DNA of 63,088 nt from Streptomyces pseudovenezuelae (GTDB lineage Bacteria; Actinomycetota; Actinomycetes; Streptomycetales; Streptomycetaceae): assembly GCF_001513955.1 (NCBI RefSeq), contig NZ_KQ948144.1, positions 1-63,088 of the forward strand, written 5' to 3'. This document shows positions 52,243 to 60,432 of the stretch, piece by piece. The position numbers and the translations under genes were made by a program. How positions within the stretch are numbered: position 1 is the stretch's first letter; each line of letters begins with the position of its first letter. The notes beneath the pieces were generated by a model. The model was not told where the DNA came from and made no database searches. It saw only the letters and a program-made list of their open reading frames with translations.

Positions 52243-53415
52243 ATGTCGGGCCGAGATCTGTTCTGTCAGCCCCGCCGCATCCGCCGCGGGGCGGCCCTGA
52301 CATTGGTGTTCGCGAGCGTTCTGGTGGCCGGCGCGGCGACCGGCTCCTTTTCCGAGACCGACGCCAACGACCGGAAGTCCTCGTCGGACGCGGCCCGTTC
52401 GGCCGCCCCTGCGGGTCATCACGAGGACGTGGCCGAGGCGGCCGAGAAGGCCGTGGCCGACGGCGCGTCCCCCGTGGAGGCCGCCGAGCGCGCCGTCAGC
52501 CGCAGCGGGGACCGTTGGGGGGCCGTCTACTCCCGTGGCGAGTACGAGGAGTTCGAGGCGGCCCTCGACGGCCGGTACACCGGCGTCGGCCTGTGGGCAC
52601 GGCGCGAGCGGGACGGCCGTATCGAGGTGACCCGGGTGAGCTCGGACTCTCCCGCGGCCGCCGCCGGGATCCGTGAGGGCGACCGGCTGCGCAGCGTCGA
52701 CGGGGAGCGGGTGGACGGGCATCCGGTCACCGAGGTGGTCTCGTTACTGCGCGGTGACGCCAAGGACGCGGCCGCCGGTACGGCGGTCCGGCTCGGCCTG
52801 GAGCGCGGCACACACGCGTGGACGAAGACCGTCCGGCGGGCCCGTCTGTCCACGGACTCGGTCGCCGTCCGGGAACTCGCCGGCGGGGTCACCGTGATCA
52901 GGATCGACTCGTTCACCAAGGGCGTCGGGGACGAGGTCCGGGACGCCGTGCGGGACGCACCGGCCGGCGGCGGGATCATTCTCGACCTGCGCGGCAACTC
53001 CGGCGGCCTGGTCACCGAGGCCGTCACCACCGCGTCCGCCTTCCTCGACGGCGGCCTGGTGGCCACCTACGACGTCGACGGCACGCAGCAGGCGCTGCAC
53101 GCCGAGCCCGGCGGGGACACGAGCAGGGCGCTGGTCGCGCTGGTCGACGGCGGGACGATGAGCGCGGCGGAGCTGCTCACCGGGGCGCTGCAGGACCGGG
53201 GGCGGGCCGTCGTCGTCGGGTCCCGCACCTTCGGCAAGGGCTCGGTGCAGATGCCCAGCCGGCTGCCGGACGGGGCCGTGGCCGAGCTGACCGTGGGGCA
53301 CTACCGGACTCCGTCGGGGCGAGGGGTGGACGGGCGGGGGATCACGCCTGACCTCGAGGTCGACGAGGGGGCTCTTCGGCAGGCCGAGACGGTGCTTGGG
53401 GGACTGGGCGACTAG
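52243..53415 (+). CDS. C-terminal processing peptidase, S41 family
   Basis: 390 residues. The N-terminal hydrophobic segment (about 17-40) is a signal or anchor. A PDZ domain lies at about 110-185 (GVGLWARRERDGRIEVTRV, PAAAAGIREGDRL). The tail-specific protease domain has Ser307 (GGTMSAAELLTGAL) and Lys332 (TFGKGSVQ), 25 residues apart, the Ser/Lys dyad of CtpA/Prc. It cleaves exported proteins in the envelope. Start ATG at 52243; TAGACT (52230-52235) 7 nt before it suggests a leaderless mRNA. Lying next to ftsEX, it may tune division proteins; this is inferred from context only. Confidence 0.93.
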   Translation: MSGRDLFCQPRRIRRGAALTLVFASVLVAGAATGSFSETDANDRKSSSDAARSAAPAGHHEDVAEAAEKAVADGASPVEAAERAVSRSGDRWGAVYSRGEYEEFEAALDGRYTGVGLWARRERDGRIEVTRVSSDSPAAAAGIREGDRLRSVDGERVDGHPVTEVVSLLRGDAKDAAAGTAVRLGLERGTHAWTKTVRRARLSTDSVAVRELAGGVTVIRIDSFTKGVGDEVRDAVRDAPAGGGIILDLRGNSGGLVTEAVTTASAFLDGGLVATYDVDGTQQALHAEPGGDTSRALVALVDGGTMSAAELLTGALQDRGRAVVVGSRTFGKGSVQMPSRLPDGAVAELTVGHYRTPSGRGVDGRGITPDLEVDEGALRQAETVLGGLGD

Positions 53416-53437
53416 AGGTTGTCCCTCGGCCGCCGCC

Positions 53438-53473
53438 GGTGGGGGCTGGTCGCGCAGTTCCCCGCGCCCCCTG
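53438..53473. repeat. Dispersed Streptomyces intergenic repeat (hairpin)
   Basis: GGGGGCTGGTCGCGCAGTTC, then CCCGCGCCCCC, forms a stem GGGG-CGCG / CGCG-CCCC with a bulge. From memory this sequence is found many times between genes in Streptomyces genomes. Here it lies 22 nt after the protease stop and may act as its terminator. Confidence 0.6.
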
Positions 53474-53545
53474 GTGGGCTGACCTGACGCCCGTGGATAA
53501 GGACTGGTCTCCGCCCCCCTCACTAGTGCGAAAATGGGCAGCACT

Positions 53546-54100
53546 ATGAGCAAGGGAATGTACGTACCGAAGGAGTCCCAGCCGAAGCAGGGCGGCGGGG
53601 GCGGCAAGGCCCGGGACGGGGAGAAGGGCGGCAAGCGGAAGCTGGTCGCCCAGAACAAGAAGGCCCGGCACGACTACGCGATCATCGACACCTACGAGGC
53701 CGGGATCGTGCTCACGGGTACCGAGGTGAAGTCGCTGCGCCAGGGGCGGACCTCGCTGGCCGACGGGTTCGTCCAGATCGACGGCGGTGAGGCGTGGCTG
53801 CACAACGCCCACATCCCCGAGTACAGCCAGGGCAGCTGGACCAACCACTCCGCGCGCCGCAAGCGCAAGCTGCTGCTGCACCGCGAGGAGATCGACAAGC
53901 TGGAGACGAAGGCCCAGGAGACGGGTCACACGATCGTGCCCCTCGCCCTGTACTTCACCAATGGCCGCGCCAAGGCCGAGATCGCTCTCGCGCGAGGCAA
54001 GAAGGAGTACGACAAGCGGCAGACCCTGCGCGAGAAGCAGGACCGGCGCGAGTCGGACCGCGCGATCGCGGCGGTCAAGCGCAAGGAGCGCGGCCAGTAG
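53546..54100 (+). CDS. smpB: SsrA-binding protein SmpB
   Basis: 184 residues from the ATG at 53546 ([15 protein letters not shown]); in-frame ATGs at 53534 and 53558 are alternatives. A Gly/Lys-rich head of ~35 residues is followed by the SmpB OB-fold: [42 protein letters not shown], and a basic C-terminal tail ([17 protein letters not shown]) that occupies the ribosome decoding centre. It binds tmRNA and rescues stalled ribosomes. The gene is immediately upstream of ssrA, an organisation conserved in Streptomyces. Confidence 0.95.
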   Translation: MSKGMYVPKESQPKQGGGGGKARDGEKGGKRKLVAQNKKARHDYAIIDTYEAGIVLTGTEVKSLRQGRTSLADGFVQIDGGEAWLHNAHIPEYSQGSWTNHSARRKRKLLLHREEIDKLETKAQETGHTIVPLALYFTNGRAKAEIALARGKKEYDKRQTLREKQDRRESDRAIAAVKRKERGQ

Positions 54101-54212
54101 GGTGCGGCCGGCCTGGCGCGGCCGCCGGGAATACGGTGGCATCGGCGGGCGTTGGTCACGTACGATGGAGTCAACACCGGCCGAGGTCGGTGGCGCATTG
54201 AAAACAAAACAT

Positions 54213-54598
54213 GGGGATGATCGGTTTCGACAGCGGCTGTTGAGGCAGGGGAAGCGTGTCGAGGAAGCGGCAATGATCTCGTAAACCATATGTCGCAACC
54301 AATAATCGCCAATTCCAAGAGCGATTCCCGCGTCTTCGCCCTCGCTGCCTAATAAGCAGTGAGCGAAGGCCCTAACGGGTGTCAGCCCGGGAGTGTTCCC
54401 GACCCGGATCCTGGCATAATCTAGGGGACTAAACCATTGAGCCCGGTCACGGGGTTCGATGGGAAATCAAACAGTGACTGGGCCCGTCGGCGACTTGTTC
54501 GCGTGATCGCCGGGGCCGAGAAAATCGCAGCGAACTGCACACGGAGAAGCCCTGGTTCTGCACCGTTGGACGCGGGTTCGATTCCCGCCATCTCCACT
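54213..54598 (+). ncRNA. ssrA: Transfer-messenger RNA (tmRNA)
   Basis: The 5' end GGGGATGATCGGTTTCGACA (from 54213) pairs with the 3' end CATCTCC (54589-54595); TTCGATTCCCG (54578-54588) is the T-loop region. The mRNA-like reading frame starts at GCC 54308-54310 and ends at tandem TAA-TAA (54350-54355). It encodes the 14-residue tag ANSKSDSRVFALAA, ending in the protease signal ALAA. The terminal CCA is not fully encoded (ACT follows the acceptor), so it must be added enzymatically. The 3' end is accurate to within 2 bases. Pseudoknot-like GC stems lie between tag and tRNA part. Confidence 0.95.
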
Positions 54599-54629
54599 CG
54601 CCTCTTCCGGGAGGCAACCCCATGTGGGC

Positions 54630-54663
54630 GAAGGCCCCGCTGCTTCACGGCAGCGGGGCCTTC
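54630..54663 (+). terminator. Terminator of ssrA
   Basis: Perfect 14-bp stem GAAGGCCCCGCTGC (54630-54643) / its complement (54650-54663) with a 6-base loop, 32 nt past the tmRNA 3' end. Confidence 0.85.
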
Positions 54664-54858
54664 GTCATGTCCTGCCGCGCCTGCCCCGTCCTGCCCGGCC
54701 TTCACATGTTGCTCACATGTAACCCGGAAAACTCTTGTCCTGCACCCGACATGTATGCCTAAAGTAAACGCCGCGCCGGACGGAGCCGACCACTCCGCCA
54801 CAGGGCGCGTCGAACGGCGACCGGGGGAACACCGTCGCCACGGGGAGGACAGACCACC

Positions 54859-57800
54859 ATGCCGAGACATCGGCGCTTCATGCATGCCCGCGCGCGCTCC
54901 GGGCTTCTCACGCCGCTGCTGACATCCGCCGTCGCGGTGGCTCTGATCGGATCGGTGGCCGTACAGCCCGACCTGATCAGCCGGTACGCGGCCGACGACA
55001 TGGCACCCGCGGCCGATGTCGGTGACAGCTACGACGGCTTCGACGCCAAGGCCGCCGAAGAGCTCCGCCAGGACCAGTGCCTGCTCGGCGAGACGCTGCG
55101 CATGGGCGGCCCGGCCATGTTCGGCGTCGCGCAGGACGGGCTGAACCAGACGCCGGACAAACTGCACACCGCGGCGAACCGGTCGTACTGGGAGACCACT
55201 CCGCTGTCGACGGCGTTCAAGCAGGACAGGGACGCCGCCGACAAGGAGGGCTCCGCTCTCTACGACCACATCCGGGACTTCGAGATCTCGGGGCTGCCCA
55301 CGCCCGGCGGCTTCAAGTCGGTGGCCGACTTCGAGTGGCCGCCCGGGACGAGCGGGGACGACCGCCCGAACTTCTTCCAGCAGACCGGCATCTCCAAGTG
55401 GATCTGGGAGCAGTTCTGGAAGAGCGAGGGCGACTTCTACCGCGACCTGACTCCGAAGGCCGACGACGCCACCGTCAAGGCGGTCAAGAGCCTGGGTGAC
55501 CCGCTGTACGGCGGCGACCCCGACCCGAACGCGCCCAACTGGAATCAGGCGTACGAGGAGCACCAGGCCTACGACGGCCTGGTGAACTGGTCCATGGAGC
55601 CGACGGCCGCGGACAACGCCCGGCTCTTCCTCTCGTACGGCGGCTTCCCGCGCACCGCGCCCGAGCCCGGCAGCGTCGAGTACCGCATCGCGGTCGAGGA
55701 CCTGAAGACCCGGTTCGCGTCCTGCGCCTGGCGCACCCCCGTCGACCCGAACAAGGTGCTCGGCAAGGAGGTCGCCGCCGCGTCCGCCGAGTGGCAGCAG
55801 GAGATCGCCGCGCAGGCCACCCCGCGCAACCAGCTCCTGACCGCCAACAAGACCGCCGTCAAGGCGCTGGCCACCGGCTCCAAGGCGCTCGGTGAACTGC
55901 TGGGGCTCTCCTGGCGGGCCGACCACCTGGTCCGCTGGCAGGACTACTGGTCGGCCGGCGGCCCCGGCTGGATCGGCACCAGCCCCTTCGTCGTGCACGC
56001 CCACGGGGCCACCGACAAGTGTCTCGATGTGGCGGGCGGCAAGAAGGACAACGGCACGCCCGTGCAGATCTACACCTGCAACGGCAGCGTCGGTCAGAAG
56101 TGGCAGATCGACGGCGACCGCCTGGTCAACCCCAACTCCGGCAAGTGCCTGACCGTCAAGGGCGGCGCGAGCGCCAACGGGACGGCGGTGCAGATCTCCA
56201 CGTGCGGCACCGGCGCCTCGCAGAAGTGGGAGTACGGCACCCACGGCACCTCCCGGCTGTACAACCCGGGCACCGGCAACTGCCTCGACCTCGCCGACTA
56301 CACCAACAGCCGTGACGGCCGGATGTGGGACTGCACCGGCAAGGCGCCGCAGCAGTTCGACGTCGTCCCGTCCGGGCACCAGGGCACCGACGACCTCGAC
56401 TACCCTACCAAGGCCCAGTTCGACAAGGCGGCCAAGGGAGTCACGGACGCCCAGGCCGCGGCGAAGAAGCAGGTCGACCTGCTCAAGGCCCAGGCCACGA
56501 CGGCGAAGACGGCTGCCACCACCTCGGACACCGCGTTGACCGCCGCGTACGACATCGCCGACAAGGCCGGTTCCCCGCGCGGCCGGGGCCTGCTCGTCGG
56601 ACAGCAGAAGGCGCAGGTCACCAAGGCGTCGTCGGCCGCGCTGGACGCGCTCGCCAAGGCCGGTGACACCGCCTACGCGGCCACCCGTGCCGCCGCCGGG
56701 GACAGTGCCACCGTCGCCGCCCGCGCGCTGACGCAGGCCGCGCAGTCGAAGGCCGCCTTCCGTACCGCGGCCGCGAACGAGGCCCGGGCCCAGGCGAAGG
56801 CCGCCGCCGACGCGGCCGCCGTACAGGCGCAGACCGCCAAGGCCGCCCGCGACCTCGCGAAGGCCAAGCTCGCCGAGACGCAGAAGGCCGAGGCCGACGC
56901 GAAGGCGGCGGCCGCCGACGCGCACGCCAAGCGGCTCGCGGCGGAGGCCGAGGCGGCGACGGCGAAGGCGGAGAAGGAGACCGCGGCCGCCAAGCAGGCC
57001 GAGGCCGCCCAGCACAAGCAGAACGCGCAGGGGTACGCGCAGACCGCCCAGGAGGCCAAGGGCCGGGCGGAGAGCGCCGAGTCCACGGCCCGTGCCAAGC
57101 GGCAGGACGCCGAGGGCGCCCGGGACCGGGCCAAGGGCAAGAGCGATGACGCGTGGGACGCGGAGAGCAAGGCGAACGCGGCCCGCGCCAAGGCCGACGC
57201 CAAGGACGCCTACGCCGAGGCCCACGATTCGGATGCCGACGCGAAGGACTCCCGGGCCGCCGCTGACGAGGCGGACAAGGCCGCCGGTGACGCGGAGTCG
57301 GCCGCGAGTTCGGCCCGTGCCGAGGCGGACGCGGCCACGCAGGCCGCGGCCGACGCGGACGCTGCCGCGACCCGCGCGGAGGCGGCCGCGAAGCGGGCCC
57401 GTTCCGACGCGGACGCGGCCCAGGCTGCCAAGCTGAGGGCGGACGCGGCCGTCCGTACGGCGACCAGCGCGGCCGCCGACGCCATCAAGGCGTCCGAGGC
57501 CTCGGCGTCCGCCGCCCGGACCGCGGTCAAGCTGGCCGACGAGGCCGAGAAGCACGCCGCCGACGCCATGAAGCAGGCGGACGCGTCGAAGGCCGAGGCC
57601 GCCAAGGCGGTCGCGGGCGCTGCGGACGCGGCCGGGCACGCGTACACCACCGCCCAGGCGGCGGAGGACGCCGGCAACGCGGCCCAGCAGGTCGCCGCCC
57701 CGGCCAACGACGCGATCCAGCTGGGCGCGCCGTACGTCACCACCGACTCGGCGGCGGGCCTCGCCGTCCTGTCCGGCCAGTCGTCGAAGACGATCGCCGA

Positions 57801-59763
57801 GCAGCAGCGGGCGGTCGCCGAGGCGCACGCGGCCAACGCGCAGAAGAACGCGGCCCAGGCGGCGAGCCTCGCGGCCGCTGCCACCGGTGACGCGAAGGCG
57901 GCGTACACCCTGGCCGCGGAGGCCGCAGGATTCGCGGCCGACGCCCGCAAGTCGGCGAAGGAAGCGCTCGGTTACGCGGCCGAGGCCGCCCAGTACGCGG
58001 CCGACGCCCAGGCTTCCCTCGCCCGTGCCAAGGAGTACGACCGCCAGGCCACCGAGGACGCGGCAGCGGCCGACCAGGCCGCCGACCAGGCCGAGACCTA
58101 CGCGGTCGACGCCCGCTCCTCCGCCGACCAGGCGGCCCTGGACGCGGAGGCCGCCCGCACGGCCGCCGCGGAGGCCGAACAGTCCGCGAAGGACGCCCGA
58201 GCCGCCGCCGACCGTGCGGACGCGGAGGCGACCGCGGCGGAGCAGGCGGCGAAGGACGCGCAGAAGTACGCGGAGTCGGCGCAGCAGGCGGCCGACCAGG
58301 CCGCGCGCAATGACGCCAACAGCCAGGTGCAGGCGGGTGCCGGCACCGGGCTCGGCGGGGTGTTCTCCGTCATCGACGACATCAAGCAGCGGGGGGATCC
58401 GCAGCGGCTGCCGGACGACTGCTCGCGCCTTCCCTGCGACCTGGTGTACGAGGTGCACTTCGACGCGACCGTCAGCTACTACCTGTGTCTGAACCCCGAG
58501 GTGCCCTCCACCGAGTCCGGCTGCCCCGCGGAGGACACGCAGTTCCTGAAGACGAAGACGTTCACGGACCTGAGCAAGAAGGTCAAGATCTCCTCGTGGG
58601 AGGCGACCAAGGACCTGTGGAAGGGGCTCTTCGACTCGATCATCGGTGACTTCGTCGGCTGCTACCACAAGGTCACCACGGCCCAGGACGGCGGCAGCTA
58701 CGGCGACTGCGCCTGGGCCGCCACCTGGCTGCCGCTGGGCGGTCCGATCGCGAAGGTCACCGAGGCGATCCGCGCGGTGGACGCCGCGATGCGCACCGGC
58801 ATCGGGGTCTCCGACGCCCTGAAGGCGCTGCGGGCCCTGGACGTGGACGCCCGCGCCCTGGCCGCGATCGAGCGCAGCGCACGGACGTACGAGGAGGCAC
58901 GCACCGCCTGTATCCGCAACAGCTTCCCCGGCGACACCCAGGTGGTCCTCGCCGACGGCAGCCGCAAGGACATCCGTGACGTCCGGTTCGGTGACCGCCT
59001 CCTGGCCACCGACCCCGACACCGGAAGCACCCGTGGCGAGCCGGTCACCCAGACCTTCTCGCACCGCTCCGCGGACCTGCTGGACATCACACTGGCGTCC
59101 GGCGACGACCTGACGAGCACCTCGGGGCACAAGTTCTTCGTCATCGGCCGGGGTTGGACCCTCGCGTCCGACCTGCGTCCCGGCGACAGCCTGCGCACCC
59201 CCGGCGCGAGCCCGCGCACGGTGGCCGCGGTGCTCGACCGCGACGCCTCGGCACCGCAGACCGTGTACGACCTGACTGTGGCCGGACTGCACACGTTCTA
59301 CGCGGTCGCGGGCGCCACCCCGGTCCTGGTCCACAACTGCAGCGACCTCATCTTCGACGAGGCCAGCTTCCCGGAGCAGGCGCACACTCTCAAGGAACAC
59401 GTGCGCCCGAACCAGGCGGAGGCGGAGGCCATCGCGCACCGCAAGACGGTCGAGAGCGGCAGGGACACGCCCAACAGCGTGTTCATCGACCAGCAGACCG
59501 CGCAGCAGGTCGTCGACTACGCCCTGGCCAACAATGCGAACAAGATCCGCAAGTGGATGGCTGAGAACAAGACGAACGAGCTGACCTGGTCGGGTACCTT
59601 CGGGCGGAACAACTCCCTCGGCACGGTCTACTACGACAACGGCCGAGCCGCTCCGAAGGCCACCGGTAACGGCTTCTTCATCAAGCTCGTGAGGGCGCCC
59701 AAGGTGGAGGGCCAGGCGAAACACCCGCTGGGCTACTACGTGCAGACCTGCTATCCGAAGTAA
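54859..59763 (+). CDS. Secreted polymorphic toxin: ricin lectin - coiled coil - HINT - RNase A-like C-terminus
   Basis: 1634 residues. Sec signal peptide (about 1-35, LLTPLLTSAVAVALIGSVAV). An N-terminal domain (about 45-370) of no recognised family has clustered Trp/Asp. A ricin-type beta-trefoil (about 378-505) shows three Cys-LxVxGG-like units and QKW motifs (GQKWQID, SQKWEYG). About 515-1155 is Ala-rich coiled coil (AAA-D/E/K heptads). A spacer follows, then a HINT domain from NSFPGDTQVVLADGS (1354) to VLVHNC (C1494). The last 140 residues (HTLKEH with His1509/His1514 and a final GYYVQTCYPK) resemble the CDI RNase A-like toxin family. HINT cleavage would free the toxin tip. The immunity gene follows after 14 nt. 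The ATG at 54859 follows GGGGAGGACAGACCACC. Confidence 0.88.
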   Translation: MPRHRRFMHARARSGLLTPLLTSAVAVALIGSVAVQPDLISRYAADDMAPAADVGDSYDGFDAKAAEELRQDQCLLGETLRMGGPAMFGVAQDGLNQTPDKLHTAANRSYWETTPLSTAFKQDRDAADKEGSALYDHIRDFEISGLPTPGGFKSVADFEWPPGTSGDDRPNFFQQTGISKWIWEQFWKSEGDFYRDLTPKADDATVKAVKSLGDPLYGGDPDPNAPNWNQAYEEHQAYDGLVNWSMEPTAADNARLFLSYGGFPRTAPEPGSVEYRIAVEDLKTRFASCAWRTPVDPNKVLGKEVAAASAEWQQEIAAQATPRNQLLTANKTAVKALATGSKALGELLGLSWRADHLVRWQDYWSAGGPGWIGTSPFVVHAHGATDKCLDVAGGKKDNGTPVQIYTCNGSVGQKWQIDGDRLVNPNSGKCLTVKGGASANGTAVQISTCGTGASQKWEYGTHGTSRLYNPGTGNCLDLADYTNSRDGRMWDCTGKAPQQFDVVPSGHQGTDDLDYPTKAQFDKAAKGVTDAQAAAKKQVDLLKAQATTAKTAATTSDTALTAAYDIADKAGSPRGRGLLVGQQKAQVTKASSAALDALAKAGDTAYAATRAAAGDSATVAARALTQAAQSKAAFRTAAANEARAQAKAAADAAAVQAQTAKAARDLAKAKLAETQKAEADAKAAAADAHAKRLAAEAEAATAKAEKETAAAKQAEAAQHKQNAQGYAQTAQEAKGRAESAESTARAKRQDAEGARDRAKGKSDDAWDAESKANAARAKADAKDAYAEAHDSDADAKDSRAAADEADKAAGDAESAASSARAEADAATQAAADADAAATRAEAAAKRARSDADAAQAAKLRADAAVRTATSAAADAIKASEASASAARTAVKLADEAEKHAADAMKQADASKAEAAKAVAGAADAAGHAYTTAQAAEDAGNAAQQVAAPANDAIQLGAPYVTTDSAAGLAVLSGQSSKTIAEQQRAVAEAHAANAQKNAAQAASLAAAATGDAKAAYTLAAEAAGFAADARKSAKEALGYAAEAAQYAADAQASLARAKEYDRQATEDAAAADQAADQAETYAVDARSSADQAALDAEAARTAAAEAEQSAKDARAAADRADAEATAAEQAAKDAQKYAESAQQAADQAARNDANSQVQAGAGTGLGGVFSVIDDIKQRGDPQRLPDDCSRLPCDLVYEVHFDATVSYYLCLNPEVPSTESGCPAEDTQFLKTKTFTDLSKKVKISSWEATKDLWKGLFDSIIGDFVGCYHKVTTAQDGGSYGDCAWAATWLPLGGPIAKVTEAIRAVDAAMRTGIGVSDALKALRALDVDARALAAIERSARTYEEARTACIRNSFPGDTQVVLADGSRKDIRDVRFGDRLLATDPDTGSTRGEPVTQTFSHRSADLLDITLASGDDLTSTSGHKFFVIGRGWTLASDLRPGDSLRTPGASPRTVAAVLDRDASAPQTVYDLTVAGLHTFYAVAGATPVLVHNCSDLIFDEASFPEQAHTLKEHVRPNQAEAEAIAHRKTVESGRDTPNSVFIDQQTAQQVVDYALANNANKIRKWMAENKTNELTWSGTFGRNNSLGTVYYDNGRAAPKATGNGFFIKLVRAPKVEGQAKHPLGYYVQTCYPK

Positions 59764-59777
59764 GGAGGGTGACCGCC

Positions 59778-60380
59778 GTGCAGCGCTTCACCGAGTTCGA
59801 CTTCGGTGTCCCGTGGGTGATGGCCTTCTTTCACCAGGACTGGTCCTACGAGGCGGACAACGCCGCCGAACTCGTCGCACGGCGCCTGCCGGACGAGGCC
59901 GGTGAGAACGTCCTGGCGGTGCGCCGCGACGCCCGGACGCTCCTCGACGGCCTGCCGTCGCAGACGCTGGAGGTGTTGTGGACGGCCGGATCGCAGTACG
60001 GCCCGAGCTTCCGGCAGACCACGGGAGCCGAGTGGACGCGGACCGTCGTCGAGGTGTGCGACACCTGGCTGTCCGCACGGGCGGAGGTGCCACAGCTCAC
60101 CGGAGCCGACACGGAGGACGGCCTCGACCACCGGGACGAGGTCGTCGCCGAGATCGAGCCGATGGGGTTCCTGACCGCCGAGGTGCGCCGGGCGCTCGTC
60201 GACTGCGCTCACCACTGCACCCCGGACCTGGCGTTGCGGGTCCTGCTGAGGGTGATCGAGTACGCCCCTGACGCGTCGCTGCCCGAGGAGCAGTACAAGC
60301 GGCTGGAGGGTCTGGGATCGGCCCTGCACTACGGCGAGTTCGTGGTGCAGAACGTCGAGTTCCTGGTCGCCGGCGACTAG
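59778..60380 (+). CDS. Putative immunity protein for the RNase A-like toxin
   Basis: 200 residues from the GTG at 59778, with RBS GGAGG (59764-59768) 9 nt upstream; the GTG at 59769 is too close to that RBS. The protein is acidic and helical with no signal peptide, as expected for a cytoplasmic antitoxin. The N-terminus is FTEFDFGVPWVMAFFHQDWS. The C-terminal CTPDLALRVLLRVIEYAPD segment resembles CdiI-type immunity proteins. The position 14 nt after the toxin stop, the co-orientation and the size are classic for a toxin/immunity pair. A hairpin terminator follows. Confidence 0.72.
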   Translation: MQRFTEFDFGVPWVMAFFHQDWSYEADNAAELVARRLPDEAGENVLAVRRDARTLLDGLPSQTLEVLWTAGSQYGPSFRQTTGAEWTRTVVEVCDTWLSARAEVPQLTGADTEDGLDHRDEVVAEIEPMGFLTAEVRRALVDCAHHCTPDLALRVLLRVIEYAPDASLPEEQYKRLEGLGSALHYGEFVVQNVEFLVAGD

Positions 60381-60391
60381 AGCGAGGCCCG

Positions 60392-60430
60392 AGGGCCCTG
60401 CCGTCCACACCCCGTGGAAGGCAGGGCCCT
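60392..60430. terminator. Hairpin terminator between the immunity gene and lacI
   Basis: Perfect 11-bp stem AGGGCCCTGCC (60392-60402) / GGCAGGGCCCT (60420-60430), between convergent genes. Confidence 0.8.
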
Positions 60431-60432
60431 GT

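Noticed and set aside
53489..53497. DnaA-box-like CGTGGATAA upstream of smpB
   Set aside because: Complement TTATCCACG has a mismatch at the last base and stands alone, so it is not called.
54437..54922. 161-residue + strand frame within ssrA and its leader
   Set aside because: Lies inside the tmRNA; not a protein gene.
54421..59724. 1767-residue minus-strand frame opposite the toxin gene and ssrA
   Set aside because: It runs through the tmRNA and has Gly/Arg/Val/Leu-rich shadow composition. The + strand gene has a signal peptide, lectin and HINT motifs.
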